From: G963665925 sp963676345
Lineage (GTDB): Bacteria; Bacillota; Clostridia; Peptostreptococcales; Acidaminobacteraceae
DNA: 64,000 nt
Assembly: GCA_963676345.2 (NCBI GenBank)
Contig: CAXXTS010000001.1
Location: 434,001-498,000, forward strand
Reading direction: 5' to 3'
Positions within the stretch are counted from its first letter, which is position 1. Each line of letters starts with the position of its first letter. Positions 9,144 to 16,013 of the stretch are shown here, piece after piece. The notes under the pieces are model-generated. The model did no database searches, had not been told where the DNA came from, and was given only the letters and a program-made list of their open reading frames with translations. Position numbers and translations under genes: made by a program.

Positions 9144-10320
9144 CTATCTCACACCCCATTCCAATAAACTGGACACGCTTGGCTTTAGAATCATTTTCTA
9201 TAAGCGTCAAGAACATATTTCTTACATCTTCTTTAGATATATCCCTACCGCCGAAGCCTGCAATAAAGTTATACGTCATCGGTGGACTATCCAAATCAAT
9301 CAGCGCTGAGTTCACGTTAGTATATACTGTTCCTTCATATCCAAATGACACATTCTTCTCAAGTACCCCTAGAACAGGCACTTTGTCAGCAAGGGCATTC
9401 ATCTCTTTTTTAGGGAAAGGACGCATATACCTGATTTTTAACATGCCGACTTTATAGCCTTCTTCTCGCATTTCGTCTATAACGGTTCTGACCGTTCCAG
9501 CAACAGAGCCTAATGTGACAATGGCAACATCTGCATCCTCGATATGATAGGAATCTGTCATGCCCCCGTAGTAACGTCCAAACAGGTCGCCATAGCTTTT
9601 ATCCACTTCTTCAATTACGTCCACAGAATTTTGAAGTGCCGCGTGCTGTACGTATTTGAATTCCATGTTGTCATCTGGTGTTGTGGAAAAACATAGACTT
9701 TTTGGCATGTCCAGATCCATTTTATTTTCCGTTTCATATTTAGGCAGATACCTATCTACACTTTCCTGATCTGGTACAAGTACAGGTTCGTAAGTATGCG
9801 TTAGAACAAATCCATCCAGGTTCACCATAAAAGGCGTCATCACACGGTTGTCTTCTGCGATTCTATAAGCTTGTATGGTCATATCCAGTGCTTCCTGGGC
9901 ATCCTCTACATAAACCTGAATCCATCCAGAATCAAGCAGACCAAGAGAATCTCTTTGGTCACCGTAGATGCTCCAAGGCACTGCTACAGACCTATTGGCA
10001 TTCATCATTACAATTGGAAAACGTCCACCACTTGCATAGTGAACACACTCAGCCATATGTAAAAGCCCCTGCGAAGACGTGGCTGTAAACGCCCTAGCAC
10101 CTACAGAGCTCACACCCATCGCCGCTGCCATAGCCGAATGCTCTGATTCAACATGTAAAAACTCTGCATTTAAGGACTTGTCTTCTACAAAATCAGATAA
10201 CCGCTCCACTACAATAGTTTGTGGTGTAATTGGATAAGCAGAAATAACATGGGGTCTGGATAACCGGACGCCAAGCGCCACAGCCTCATTGCCAGAAACG
10301 AAAACACGTTCTTGATTCAT
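9136..10320 (-). CDS. porA: Pyruvate:ferredoxin oxidoreductase, alpha subunit
   Basis: 394 residues, normal for the alpha chain of the four-subunit enzyme. The N-terminus has GNEAVALGVRLSRPHVISAYPITPQT, then ESEHSAMAAAMGVSSVGARAFTATSSQGL, the pyrimidine-binding part of the thiamine site. The later stretch PVLGVLEKNVSFGYEG is domain II. The start codon overlaps the porD stop (TAATG), which suggests coupled translation and equal stoichiometry. Confidence 0.93.
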   Translation of the reverse strand: MNQERVFVSGNEAVALGVRLSRPHVISAYPITPQTIVVERLSDFVEDKSLNAEFLHVESEHSAMAAAMGVSSVGARAFTATSSQGLLHMAECVHYASGGRFPIVMMNANRSVAVPWSIYGDQRDSLGLLDSGWIQVYVEDAQEALDMTIQAYRIAEDNRVMTPFMVNLDGFVLTHTYEPVLVPDQESVDRYLPKYETENKMDLDMPKSLCFSTTPDDNMEFKYVQHAALQNSVDVIEEVDKSYGDLFGRYYGGMTDSYHIEDADVAIVTLGSVAGTVRTVIDEMREEGYKVGMLKIRYMRPFPKKEMNALADKVPVLGVLEKNVSFGYEGTVYTNVNSALIDLDSPPMTYNFIAGFGGRDISKEDVRNMFLTLIENDSKAKRVQFIGMGCEIDV

Positions 10321-10640
10321 TACGCATCCTCTCCTTCCTGTGACATATTCTCTTTTACCATATCAATGGCGCCTGGTTTACACTCATGTGCACATACACC
10401 GCACCCCTTACAGAAGTCATAGTCAATCTTTACTTTTCCATCATCTGTCTTTGACACAACGCCATCTGGACAAACAAGGTAGCATCTTAAGCAGCCTACG
10501 CAAGCTTCGGCTCGAACTACAGGTTTAAATGTTCTCCAGCCCGAATTCGTCGTTACTAGATGCCCGCCTCTAAAAGCCACCGTCGATGGATATTCACTGA
10601 TTTTTGAAGGTTTTTCATATTTATGGAGTTTTGGTTTCAT
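10320..10640 (-). CDS. porD: Pyruvate:ferredoxin oxidoreductase, delta (2[4Fe-4S] ferredoxin-like) subunit
   Basis: 106 residues with two complete cluster-binding motifs, CVGCLRCYLVCP and CKGCGVCAHECKPGA, at about residues 47-60 and 77-90. It carries electrons from the thiamine site towards soluble ferredoxin. Both ends overlap neighbouring genes by one base (TAATG), as usual for tightly coupled por operons. Confidence 0.92.
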   Translation of the reverse strand: MKPKLHKYEKPSKISEYPSTVAFRGGHLVTTNSGWRTFKPVVRAEACVGCLRCYLVCPDGVVSKTDDGKVKIDYDFCKGCGVCAHECKPGAIDMVKENMSQEGEDA

Positions 10641-11182
10641 TACAAAGCTCCTTTCATAAGCTTATAAGCTTCATTTACAACCATTTTATTTTTTTCAGCA
10701 AGGCCAGACTTCATTTCACACTCAACTGCCTTCAGTGCAGAATCAAGGCCTACGATTTCTGACACAGCAATTAAGGCGCCCATCATGGCAGTGTTGGTAA
10801 TGGGTTTGCCAATATGCTCCAGCGCCAGATGTGTAGCGTCAAGCCCATAGACTACTTCCCCAAACATATCTTTATATTTTTGAGTGTTCTTCGTGTTGAT
10901 GATTATTTTTCCACCATCTCTAAGTCCATCGCTTGTTTGGCTATCAATAAGCGTTTCATCGAGCACCACGATATAGTCACATGCGCGAACTTCACTGCGG
11001 TCTTTTATTTTCTCATCTGAAATACGTGTAAAACCAAGTACTGGTGCCCCCCTTCTTTCTGGTCCAAAAGAGGGAAATGCCAGCGCATGTTTACCTTCAT
11101 GTATTACTGCTGCTGATCCTAAGAGTCTCGCAATTGTAAAGCTCCCCTGACCACCCCGGCCATGCCACCTTACTTCTTTCAT
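10640..11182 (-). CDS. porC: Pyruvate:ferredoxin oxidoreductase, gamma subunit
   Basis: 180 residues, the usual size of the gamma chain. The typical start MKEVRWHGRGGQGSFTIARLLGSAA is present, followed by FPSFGPERRGAPVLGFTRIS and TAMMGALIAVSEIVGL. In the four-subunit enzyme this chain contributes to the CoA-binding region. It is the first gene of a gamma-delta-alpha-beta operon, the order also seen in archaea and Thermotoga, rather than the single-chain fused enzyme common in many clostridia. A ribosome site (GGAGGTG) and the operator-like palindrome lie directly upstream. Confidence 0.92.
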   Translation of the reverse strand: MKEVRWHGRGGQGSFTIARLLGSAAVIHEGKHALAFPSFGPERRGAPVLGFTRISDEKIKDRSEVRACDYIVVLDETLIDSQTSDGLRDGGKIIINTKNTQKYKDMFGEVVYGLDATHLALEHIGKPITNTAMMGALIAVSEIVGLDSALKAVECEMKSGLAEKNKMVVNEAYKLMKGAL

Positions 11183-11205
11183 AATTACACCTCCAGTTTT
11201 GATAT

Positions 11206-11236
11206 AACATTGATATATCAGCTATATATCAATGTT
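11206..11236. promoter_or_regulatory. 31-bp perfect inverted repeat, probable operator of the por operon
   Basis: Two arms of 13 bp (AACATTGATATAT and its exact complement) flank a 5-bp centre, CAGCT. The palindrome lies about 25-55 bp upstream of the porC start codon and overlaps the likely promoter; for instance TTGATA and TGTTAT on the minus strand are 17 bp apart within it. Position and symmetry suit a dimeric repressor, most simply the GntR/FCD regulator encoded at the end of the operon. That assignment is inference. Confidence 0.75.
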
Positions 11237-11450
11237 ACTACACCTCTTTTCATATTGCAATTATTTTCTGACTATTTAAAATCTATTAATGCAGTCTAAT
11301 AGGCAATCCTTTGATTGCACCTCTGCCGAACAGTGTATTTATTTGTACTACAATGAAAAACAGAGTAGTCCCACGATTGCCCCATGTCTAAAATACACTT
11401 TCATTAGAACTATAAAGAAATACAGGGTAGTCTCACGATTGCCCACGATA
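11237..11450. other. Non-coding region with a pair of imperfect 35-bp direct repeats
   Basis: Between the por operator and the hairpin element I see no gene. Positions 11348-11382 and 11410-11444 match at 30 of 35 bases (both end in CACGATTGCCC), a 62-bp period. A small inverted repeat GCAATC-CTTT-GATTGC lies at about 11303-11318. The region may carry an upstream part of the por promoter or be repeat debris next to the hairpin element. Confidence 0.5.
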
Positions 11451-11553
11451 GCTAGACGCGCCATATACATAAAAACAAAAAAAGAGACTCGGTATTGTGC
11501 GAGCACAACCGAGTCTCTTTTTTGTTTTTACGTGCATTTCTTTGTCTTTTACG
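11451..11553. repeat. Dispersed hairpin element, copy A (next to the rpmF terminator)
   Basis: The left end is GCTAGACGCGCCATATA. Then comes a long inverted repeat whose arms read TAAAAACAAAAAA-GAGACTCGG, a core ATTGTGCGAGCACAA, and the right end TGCATTTCTTTGTCTTTTACG. The same ends and core occur at 44939-45038 with a different stem. The right end abuts the A-run that forms the T-tract of the minus-strand rpmF terminator. No open reading frame lies inside. Confidence 0.7.
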
Positions 11554-11558
11554 TAAAA

Positions 11559-11582
11559 AAAGCAATGGATACCCATTGCTTT
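11559..11582 (-). terminator. Terminator after rpmF
   Basis: AAAGCAATGG and CCATTGCTTT form a 9-10-bp stem with a short loop (ATAC). On the minus strand it is followed by seven T residues. It lies about 15 bp after the rpmF stop and ends the yceD-rpmF unit before the hairpin element. Confidence 0.88.
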
Positions 11583-11597
11583 CAAGCCAAATTATAA

Positions 11598-11777
11598 TTA
11601 TTTAACTGAAATTACTTCTTGGCCCTTGTATTGGCCGCAAGATGGGCAAACACGATGTGGAACCGTTGGCTCATGGCACTGCGGACATTCGATAACGTTT
11701 GGAGCTGTCATCTTGATGTTAGCCGCTCTTCTCTTATCTCTTCTTGCTTTAGAAGTTTTACGCTTAGGTACTGCCAT
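11598..11777 (-). CDS. rpmF: Ribosomal protein bL32
   Basis: 59 residues beginning MAVPKRKTSKARRDKRRA, the universal L32 start. It keeps two zinc-binding CxxC pairs (CPQC and CPSC), so it is the zinc-containing form. It follows yceD by 17 bp, the usual pairing. A ribosome site (AGGAGGTG) lies upstream. In related bacteria fapR-plsX follows directly; here a terminator and an 11-kb block of other genes come first. Confidence 0.97.
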   Translation of the reverse strand: MAVPKRKTSKARRDKRRAANIKMTAPNVIECPQCHEPTVPHRVCPSCGQYKGQEVISVK

Positions 11778-11794
11778 TTTCTACACCTCCTTAA

Positions 11795-12295
11795 CTAACG
11801 AAAGAAGTCTTTGAGACCGTCAAGTCTCGGATCAATCTTCTCATTATCACAATCGCAAGGGTCGGTGTTGAGATCAGCTCCACACACCGGACATAATCCT
11901 TGGCATTCTGGGTCACACAGAATTTGCATTGGCATATTTAAAAGAAGATCTTCCTTTACAATGACTAGCAAATCCAATTCATGATCTATAAGTATCTGTA
12001 CTGCCTCGTCATCTGCATCTTGGTTATCCCCACCAAGTACATCGCGAGTAATACGTCCTTCGATCGTCTTTGTGACATCTTTTAGACATCGATCACAACT
12101 AAAGGCCACGTTAACACTATAAGTCGCATCTACAAGAATTTTATCTTCAACCCTGTAAACACGTCCTTTTAGCTTAACAGGCTCAGCGCTTTCGATGACA
12201 TGGTCAGTGATGGTTTCAAAGTCAAGTTCCATTTCAACATCGACCGGAATAGAAACCTCTTTACCTATTAATACATCTGAAACGTTGATTCGCAA
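11795..12295 (-). CDS. yceD: YceD/DUF177 family protein, linked to 23S rRNA and L32 supply
   Basis: 166 residues. The middle carries the DUF177 pattern CDRCLKDVTKTIEG, and the C-terminus has further cysteines (CDPECQGLCPVCGADLNTDPCDCD) that look like a metal site, followed by DPRLDGLKDFF, the typical family ending. YceD proteins are nearly always encoded beside rpmF and have been linked to 23S rRNA accumulation in bacteria and plants. The exact role in Firmicutes is not settled. Confidence 0.9.
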   Translation of the reverse strand: MRINVSDVLIGKEVSIPVDVEMELDFETITDHVIESAEPVKLKGRVYRVEDKILVDATYSVNVAFSCDRCLKDVTKTIEGRITRDVLGGDNQDADDEAVQILIDHELDLLVIVKEDLLLNMPMQILCDPECQGLCPVCGADLNTDPCDCDNEKIDPRLDGLKDFFR

Positions 12296-12350
12296 GAGTA
12301 TTCACCTCTTTACTGCAACACGAATATTATAAAAGTCAGCATCATGTTTG

Positions 12351-12368
12351 TCAAGTAATATTACTTGA
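12351..12368. promoter_or_regulatory. 18-bp perfect palindrome upstream of yceD
   Basis: TCAAGTAATATTACTTGA is fully self-complementary and lies about 55 bp upstream of the yceD start. It is directly followed by TATATC, giving TTGATATATC, a word also present in the por operator and in the ackA/tmcAL gap. It looks like an operator for a dimeric regulator, but the protein is unknown. Confidence 0.5.
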
Positions 12369-12478
12369 TATATCTTAAATTATTTTTTGGAATTATGCAA
12401 GTAAAACAACAAAAGATTTATAAAATATTACTTAAGACCATTTTTTATTGATCTTTACAGCCCATAATGCGAATAAAA

Positions 12479-12523
12479 CAGCGAACGAATCCACAGTATC
12501 TGTACATGTTTCATCATTCGCTG
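12479..12523 (-). terminator. Second hairpin downstream of ackA
   Basis: CAGCGAA pairs with TTCGCTG (7 bp, with two more pairs after a mismatch). On the minus strand it is followed by TTTTATT. It backs up the first ackA terminator. Confidence 0.55.
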
Positions 12524-12549
12524 GTTTCAATCTTGGTATATTAGAAACA

Positions 12550-12575
12550 ACTGGAAGACTTTAAGGCCTTCCAGT
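12550..12575 (-). terminator. Terminator after ackA
   Basis: ACTGGAAG and CTTCCAGT form an 8-bp stem. On the minus strand it is followed by TTGTTTCT. It lies 10 bp after the ackA stop, separating ackA from yceD-rpmF. Confidence 0.75.
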
Positions 12576-12584
12576 ATAAGTTAT

Positions 12585-13775
12585 CTACTTAACAAGTTCA
12601 ACTGTATCGCGTGCAATCATAAGTTCTTCGTTTGTAGGAATAACCATGACTTTAACTTTTGAAGAATCCGCTTCTACGAAAGTTTCTTTACCGCGAACCT
12701 TGTTCTTCTCAGCGTCTAGTGTAAGACCCATGAAGTCAAGACCGTTACAGATTGCAACTCTGTTATCAATAGAGTTTTCGCCAAGACCAGCTGTGAAGAT
12801 CACACCGTCAACACCGCCCATTACAGCAGCATATGCAGCAATGTATCGCTTAACGCGGTTGTCAAATACCTTCAGAGCAAGTTCTGCGCGCTCGTTGCCT
12901 TGTGCCGCTGCATCTTCAATGTCACGGAAGTCAGAAGAAACGCCTGAGATACCAAATACACCTGATTTTTTGTTCATCAGCGTATCTACTTCTTCAATTG
13001 TTAGGTTTTCTTTTTCCATAACGAACTTGATAATTGCAGGGTCAATATCACCACAACGTGTACCCATTACAAGACCTTCAAGTGGCGTGAAGCCCATTGA
13101 TGTTGCAACAGATTTACCACCATCGATAGCAGCTACAGAAGCACCGTTGCCAAGGTGGCAAGAAATCAGTTTAAGCTCTTCTAGCGGCTTGCCCATCATG
13201 TCAGCAGCTCTCATTGATACGTATCTGTGGCTTGTGCCGTGGAAACCGTAACGGCGAACTGCATGCTTTTCATATAGCTCATATGGCAGTGGGTAAATAT
13301 ATGACTCAGCAGGCATAGTTTGGTGGAATGCTGTATCAAATACGCCAACCATTGGTACATCTAGAAGTGCTTGCATTGCTTCAATACCCATAATGTTAGC
13401 TGGATTATGAAGTGGTGCTAGGTCAATACACTCTTTTAGTGCATCCATTACTGCGTCTGTAATAAGTACAGAACCAGAGAATTTCTCACCAGCATGTACA
13501 ACACGATGACCAACAGCGTTAATTTCATTAATTTCTTTGATTGCACCGTAATTTTCATCAGTAAGTGCCTTAAGAACTTGGCTAAGTGCTTCCTTGTGAT
13601 CGTTCATAGGAACTTCAATAACTTCCTTGTCACGTCCAGGAACCTCATGCTTAACTCGAGCACCTTCAATACCGATTCTCTCTACGAGACCGATAGCCAT
13701 TACCGACTCATCTGCCATATCAAGCAGCTGATACTTTAGAGACGATGAACCACAGTTAATAACCAATACCTTCAT
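12585..13775 (-). CDS. ackA: Acetate kinase
   Basis: 396 residues, the normal length. Family motifs are in place: NCGSSSLKYQLLD at the start, GHRVVHAGEKFSGS, RRYGFHGTSHRYVS, CHLGNGASVAAIDGG and GTRCGDIDPAI. It interconverts acetyl-phosphate plus ADP with acetate plus ATP, the main substrate-level ATP step of fermentation, using acetyl-CoA made by the por enzyme after phosphate acetyltransferase. pta is not next to it in this window. A strong AAGGAGG site precedes the ATG. Upstream lies a TTTACATAA inverted repeat at 13850-13881. Confidence 0.97.
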   Translation of the reverse strand: MKVLVINCGSSSLKYQLLDMADESVMAIGLVERIGIEGARVKHEVPGRDKEVIEVPMNDHKEALSQVLKALTDENYGAIKEINEINAVGHRVVHAGEKFSGSVLITDAVMDALKECIDLAPLHNPANIMGIEAMQALLDVPMVGVFDTAFHQTMPAESYIYPLPYELYEKHAVRRYGFHGTSHRYVSMRAADMMGKPLEELKLISCHLGNGASVAAIDGGKSVATSMGFTPLEGLVMGTRCGDIDPAIIKFVMEKENLTIEEVDTLMNKKSGVFGISGVSSDFRDIEDAAAQGNERAELALKVFDNRVKRYIAAYAAVMGGVDGVIFTAGLGENSIDNRVAICNGLDFMGLTLDAEKNKVRGKETFVEADSSKVKVMVIPTNEELMIARDTVELVK

Positions 13776-13849
13776 GTAATTGGACCTCCTTGGCTTGTAT
13801 ATATTATTATGTATACAAAAATATAATTATACAGAAAAACCGAATACCA

Positions 13850-13881
13850 TTTACATAAGTCCTGGCAAGACATTATGTAAA
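13850..13881. promoter_or_regulatory. Inverted repeat upstream of ackA
   Basis: TTTACATAA and TTATGTAAA are perfect 9-bp arms around a 14-nt spacer. The repeat lies about 75-105 bp upstream of the ackA start, within the leader or promoter. It could be an operator or an RNA hairpin. Confidence 0.5.
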
Positions 13882-13986
13882 ATACAAGCACCCATTTTTC
13901 CCACACATAAATAATTATAATTCATCTATGAATAATTTCAATACCCATTATTAAATTGAACGCCCTGAAAGCAACGTTTTCACAGA

Positions 13987-14016
13987 TTGACACACCCTTG
14001 TACAAATTGATATATT
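13987..14016 (+). promoter_or_regulatory. Plus-strand promoter upstream of tmcAL
   Basis: TTGACA (13987-13992) and TATATT (14011-14016) are 18 bp apart. The -35 is a perfect consensus. The palindrome GATATAT-TTG-ATATATC (14009-14025) covers the -10 and start point, so the promoter is probably regulated. It would drive tmcAL through a leader of about 160 nt. Confidence 0.6.
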
Positions 14017-14025
14017 TGATATATC
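14009..14025. promoter_or_regulatory. 17-bp inverted repeat with the TTGATATAT word
   Basis: Arms GATATAT and ATATATC flank TTG. With the bases before it the sequence reads TTGATATATTTGATATATC, resembling the arms of the por operator. It overlaps a -10 box, so a bound protein would block the promoter. Confidence 0.5.
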
Positions 14026-14032
14026 CCTTACA

Positions 14033-14049
14033 GGGTCAATATTTGACCC
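14033..14049. promoter_or_regulatory. GGGTCAA palindrome downstream of the tmcAL promoter
   Basis: GGGTCAA and TTGACCC are perfect 7-bp arms around TAT. It lies about 10-25 bp past the predicted start. It may be a second operator or a short hairpin in the transcript; no T-run follows. Confidence 0.45.
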
Positions 14050-14183
14050 GTTCCTACACGAAAAATGAAAAGACTAAAATTTTTTGCTGAATACACATTT
14101 GTGTAAGTATACATACAAAATACAGCCGGAAACGATGTAAGAAATATTAAACTGCTTATCAATGCATGCACAGGAGAGTAAAT

Positions 14184-15389
14184 ATGAACCTTATAGGTCT
14201 AATCACCGAATATAATCCATTTCATAACGGACATGCCTATCACTTGCATCGCGCAAAAGAAAAAACAGGGGCTGACGGCACAGTTGTTGTCATGAGCGGC
14301 AACTTTGTCCAGCGAGGGACGCCTGCAATCTTTAATAAATGGATGCGAACAGAAATGGCCCTTCAGGGCGGTGCAGACCTTGTCTTAGAATTGCCTGCAA
14401 TATATGCTACGGCGAGCGCGGAAATATTCGCACTTGGCGCCGTACGTGTTTTAAGTGGTCTTGGCTGTATTAATGAAATTGTCTTTGGATCTGAATCTGG
14501 AGAAATGGCAGGACTTGAAGATGTCGCACATCTACTTCACAAGGAAAGCGACGCATTTAAAGAGGTTCTAAAGCACGAACTTTCTAAAGGCTACCCTTTT
14601 CCGAAAGCTCGAGAAAAAGCGCTTAGAGAGCATTTTAGTGTCCACAACCTACCATCCTTACCCAACGACATCCTCGGAATTGAATACATAAAGGCTGGAC
14701 TACGTACAAACGCCAAGGTGCGTTTTAATACGATCAAGCGCCTTGAAAGTCAGTACCACGATACAGATGTTCAAAAAAAACTGAGTAGCGCAACTGCCGT
14801 TCGAAAGGCGTTTTTTGAAGGTCGTGTCAAAGAAGCCAAGTCGGCCGTACCGGCCGCCACTTACGACATGCTTCTAAATAAAGGTCAACGGGCCGTCAGT
14901 CCTGAAGCGCTCTACCCGCTTCTAATGTACAAACTTAGAACAGAGTCGCATTTAAGACTTTCCGAAATTCAAGATATGTCTGAGGGACTTGAACACCGCA
15001 TTCTTGATGCGGCTCAGCGAGCCAGCAGCTATACGGATCTTGTCGACCGCGTTAAGACTAAGCGCTATGTGCGTACGCGTATTCAAAGAGTCCTTCTCAA
15101 TACACTTCTCGGTATTGACAGCACTTTTATGAAGGCCATTACCCATGATGAAGGGGCTGTTTATGCCCGCGTTCTTGGCTTTAATGACACTGGACGCAGC
15201 ATAATGAAGCATATGCGCAAAGTAAGCCAAATACCCGTTATTACAAATGTCAACAAGTGTTCACTTTCTCAGGCAAATGCAGAAAAAATGCTCTCACTCG
15301 ATTTTCGTGCAACGGATGTATATAGCATTTTGGATCAAAGCTATGCTGGTGCACAAGATAAACTTATTAAGCCCATTTACTTAAGGTAA
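14184..15389 (+). CDS. tmcAL: tRNA(Met) cytidine acetate ligase (YlbM family)
   Basis: About 401 residues. It begins MNLIGLITEYNPFHNGHAYHL, the nucleotidyltransferase-type HxGH motif of the family, and has GIEYIKAGLRTNAKVRFNTIKR. In Bacillus, TmcAL activates acetate with ATP and acetylates the wobble cytidine of elongator tRNA(Met). The ATG at 14184 was chosen because AGGAG lies 7 nt upstream; an in-frame ATG at 14166 lies before that site. It is one of only three plus-strand genes here and diverges from ackA, so an acetate-using enzyme sits beside an acetate-making one. Confidence 0.9.
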   Translation: MNLIGLITEYNPFHNGHAYHLHRAKEKTGADGTVVVMSGNFVQRGTPAIFNKWMRTEMALQGGADLVLELPAIYATASAEIFALGAVRVLSGLGCINEIVFGSESGEMAGLEDVAHLLHKESDAFKEVLKHELSKGYPFPKAREKALREHFSVHNLPSLPNDILGIEYIKAGLRTNAKVRFNTIKRLESQYHDTDVQKKLSSATAVRKAFFEGRVKEAKSAVPAATYDMLLNKGQRAVSPEALYPLLMYKLRTESHLRLSEIQDMSEGLEHRILDAAQRASSYTDLVDRVKTKRYVRTRIQRVLLNTLLGIDSTFMKAITHDEGAVYARVLGFNDTGRSIMKHMRKVSQIPVITNVNKCSLSQANAEKMLSLDFRATDVYSILDQSYAGAQDKLIKPIYLR

Positions 15390-15398
15390 AATACAAAA

Positions 15399-15442
15399 AC
15401 GCCCAAGCGCATCAAGTTTTTCACTTGACGCGTTTGGGCGTT
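15399..15442. terminator. Bidirectional terminator between tmcAL and the coaD operon
   Basis: A long stem begins AACGCCCAA on the left and ends TTGGGCGTT on the right, with a TTTTTC loop. It is followed by ATTTTG on the plus strand and preceded by AAAAC runs, so it can stop transcription from both convergent genes. Confidence 0.85.
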
Positions 15443-15461
15443 ATTTTGATTTCAAATCACC

Positions 15462-16013
15462 TTAATAATCTTCTTTTTTATACTGACTCATTTCGGTAAT
15501 ATTCTGATCGACAGTCTGAATGACTTCAGAAAGGTTTCGCTTTGCCTTTCTAAGCAGTTCCTCAGTGTACTCATATGCATTTTGTTTAAGGTCGTAAGCC
15601 TGCTGTTCTGCCTCTTCAATAATTTGTTGAGCCTTTTCAGTAGCCATTCGCACAATTTCGTGCTCTTCTACTCGCTGTCTCAGGTGCGCCTCTACTTCAT
15701 TTAACATACGCGCTTCTTCACTTTTGGCACTCTCTATAATGCGCATTTCTTCTTGCTGTGCATTGGCTAGAATTGTGTCAGCTGTATTTTGAGCATCTTC
15801 TACAATTTGATTCTTTTGTGATTTAATCCATTTAACATGCTGGTATTCCTCAGGCAATAAAATATTAATTTCTCGAATGATTTCTTGTATTTCTTCTCTA
15901 TCCAGCATCACTTTACCTGTTAAAGGGATTGCTGAAAGATTATCGATTTTATCTTCAAACTCTTCAAGCAAATCAAGAACCTTCAAATCTAGATCAAATT
16001 GACTTATGCTCAT
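15462..16013 (-). CDS. Coiled-coil protein of the coaD neighbourhood (ATPase-subunit-H-like, function unknown)
   Basis: 183 residues, almost all helical and charged, with heptad-rich stretches from about residue 65 to 165 (for example IVEDAQNTADTILANAQQEE, AEQQAYDLKQNAYEYTEELL). The N-terminal 50 residues are more compact (LDLLEEFEDKIDNLSAIPLTGKVMLDREEI). Similar proteins, loosely called ATPase or V-type subunit H, sit after coaD in many clostridia; no catalytic motif is visible. The start overlaps the coaD stop by 4 nt, so they share an operon. A DivIVA-like scaffold role is possible but only inferred. Confidence 0.75.
   Translation of the reverse strand: MSISQFDLDLKVLDLLEEFEDKIDNLSAIPLTGKVMLDREEIQEIIREINILLPEEYQHVKWIKSQKNQIVEDAQNTADTILANAQQEEMRIIESAKSEEARMLNEVEAHLRQRVEEHEIVRMATEKAQQIIEEAEQQAYDLKQNAYEYTEELLRKAKRNLSEVIQTVDQNITEMSQYKKEDY

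Larger units (their letters stand above)
13776..14183. other. Divergent control region between ackA and tmcAL
   Basis: This AT-rich gap has no gene but several symmetric sites. A 9-bp inverted repeat (TTTACATAA, 14-nt spacer) lies at 13850-13881. A candidate minus-strand promoter, TTGAAA-16-TATAAT (about 13910-13940), faces ackA. Two palindromes lie at 14009-14025 and 14033-14049, overlapping a plus-strand promoter. The density of symmetric sites suggests control by more than one regulator. Confidence 0.5.

Noticed and set aside
8247..11182. Branched-chain 2-oxoacid (VOR) or 2-oxoglutarate (KOR) oxidoreductase instead of pyruvate
   Set aside because: Subunit order, the separate two-cluster delta subunit and the alpha/beta motifs read best as the pyruvate type, although VOR cannot be fully excluded without alignment.
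11468..11532. Hairpin copy A as the por or rpmF terminator
   Set aside because: rpmF already has a good terminator before it, and the por operon runs away from it; the shared ends with copy B show it is a repeat element.
12646..13251. 201-codon open frame on the plus strand opposite ackA
   Set aside because: It lies entirely antisense to a well-conserved acetate kinase, is rich in Ser/Pro/Arg as expected of a shadow frame, and has no family resemblance.
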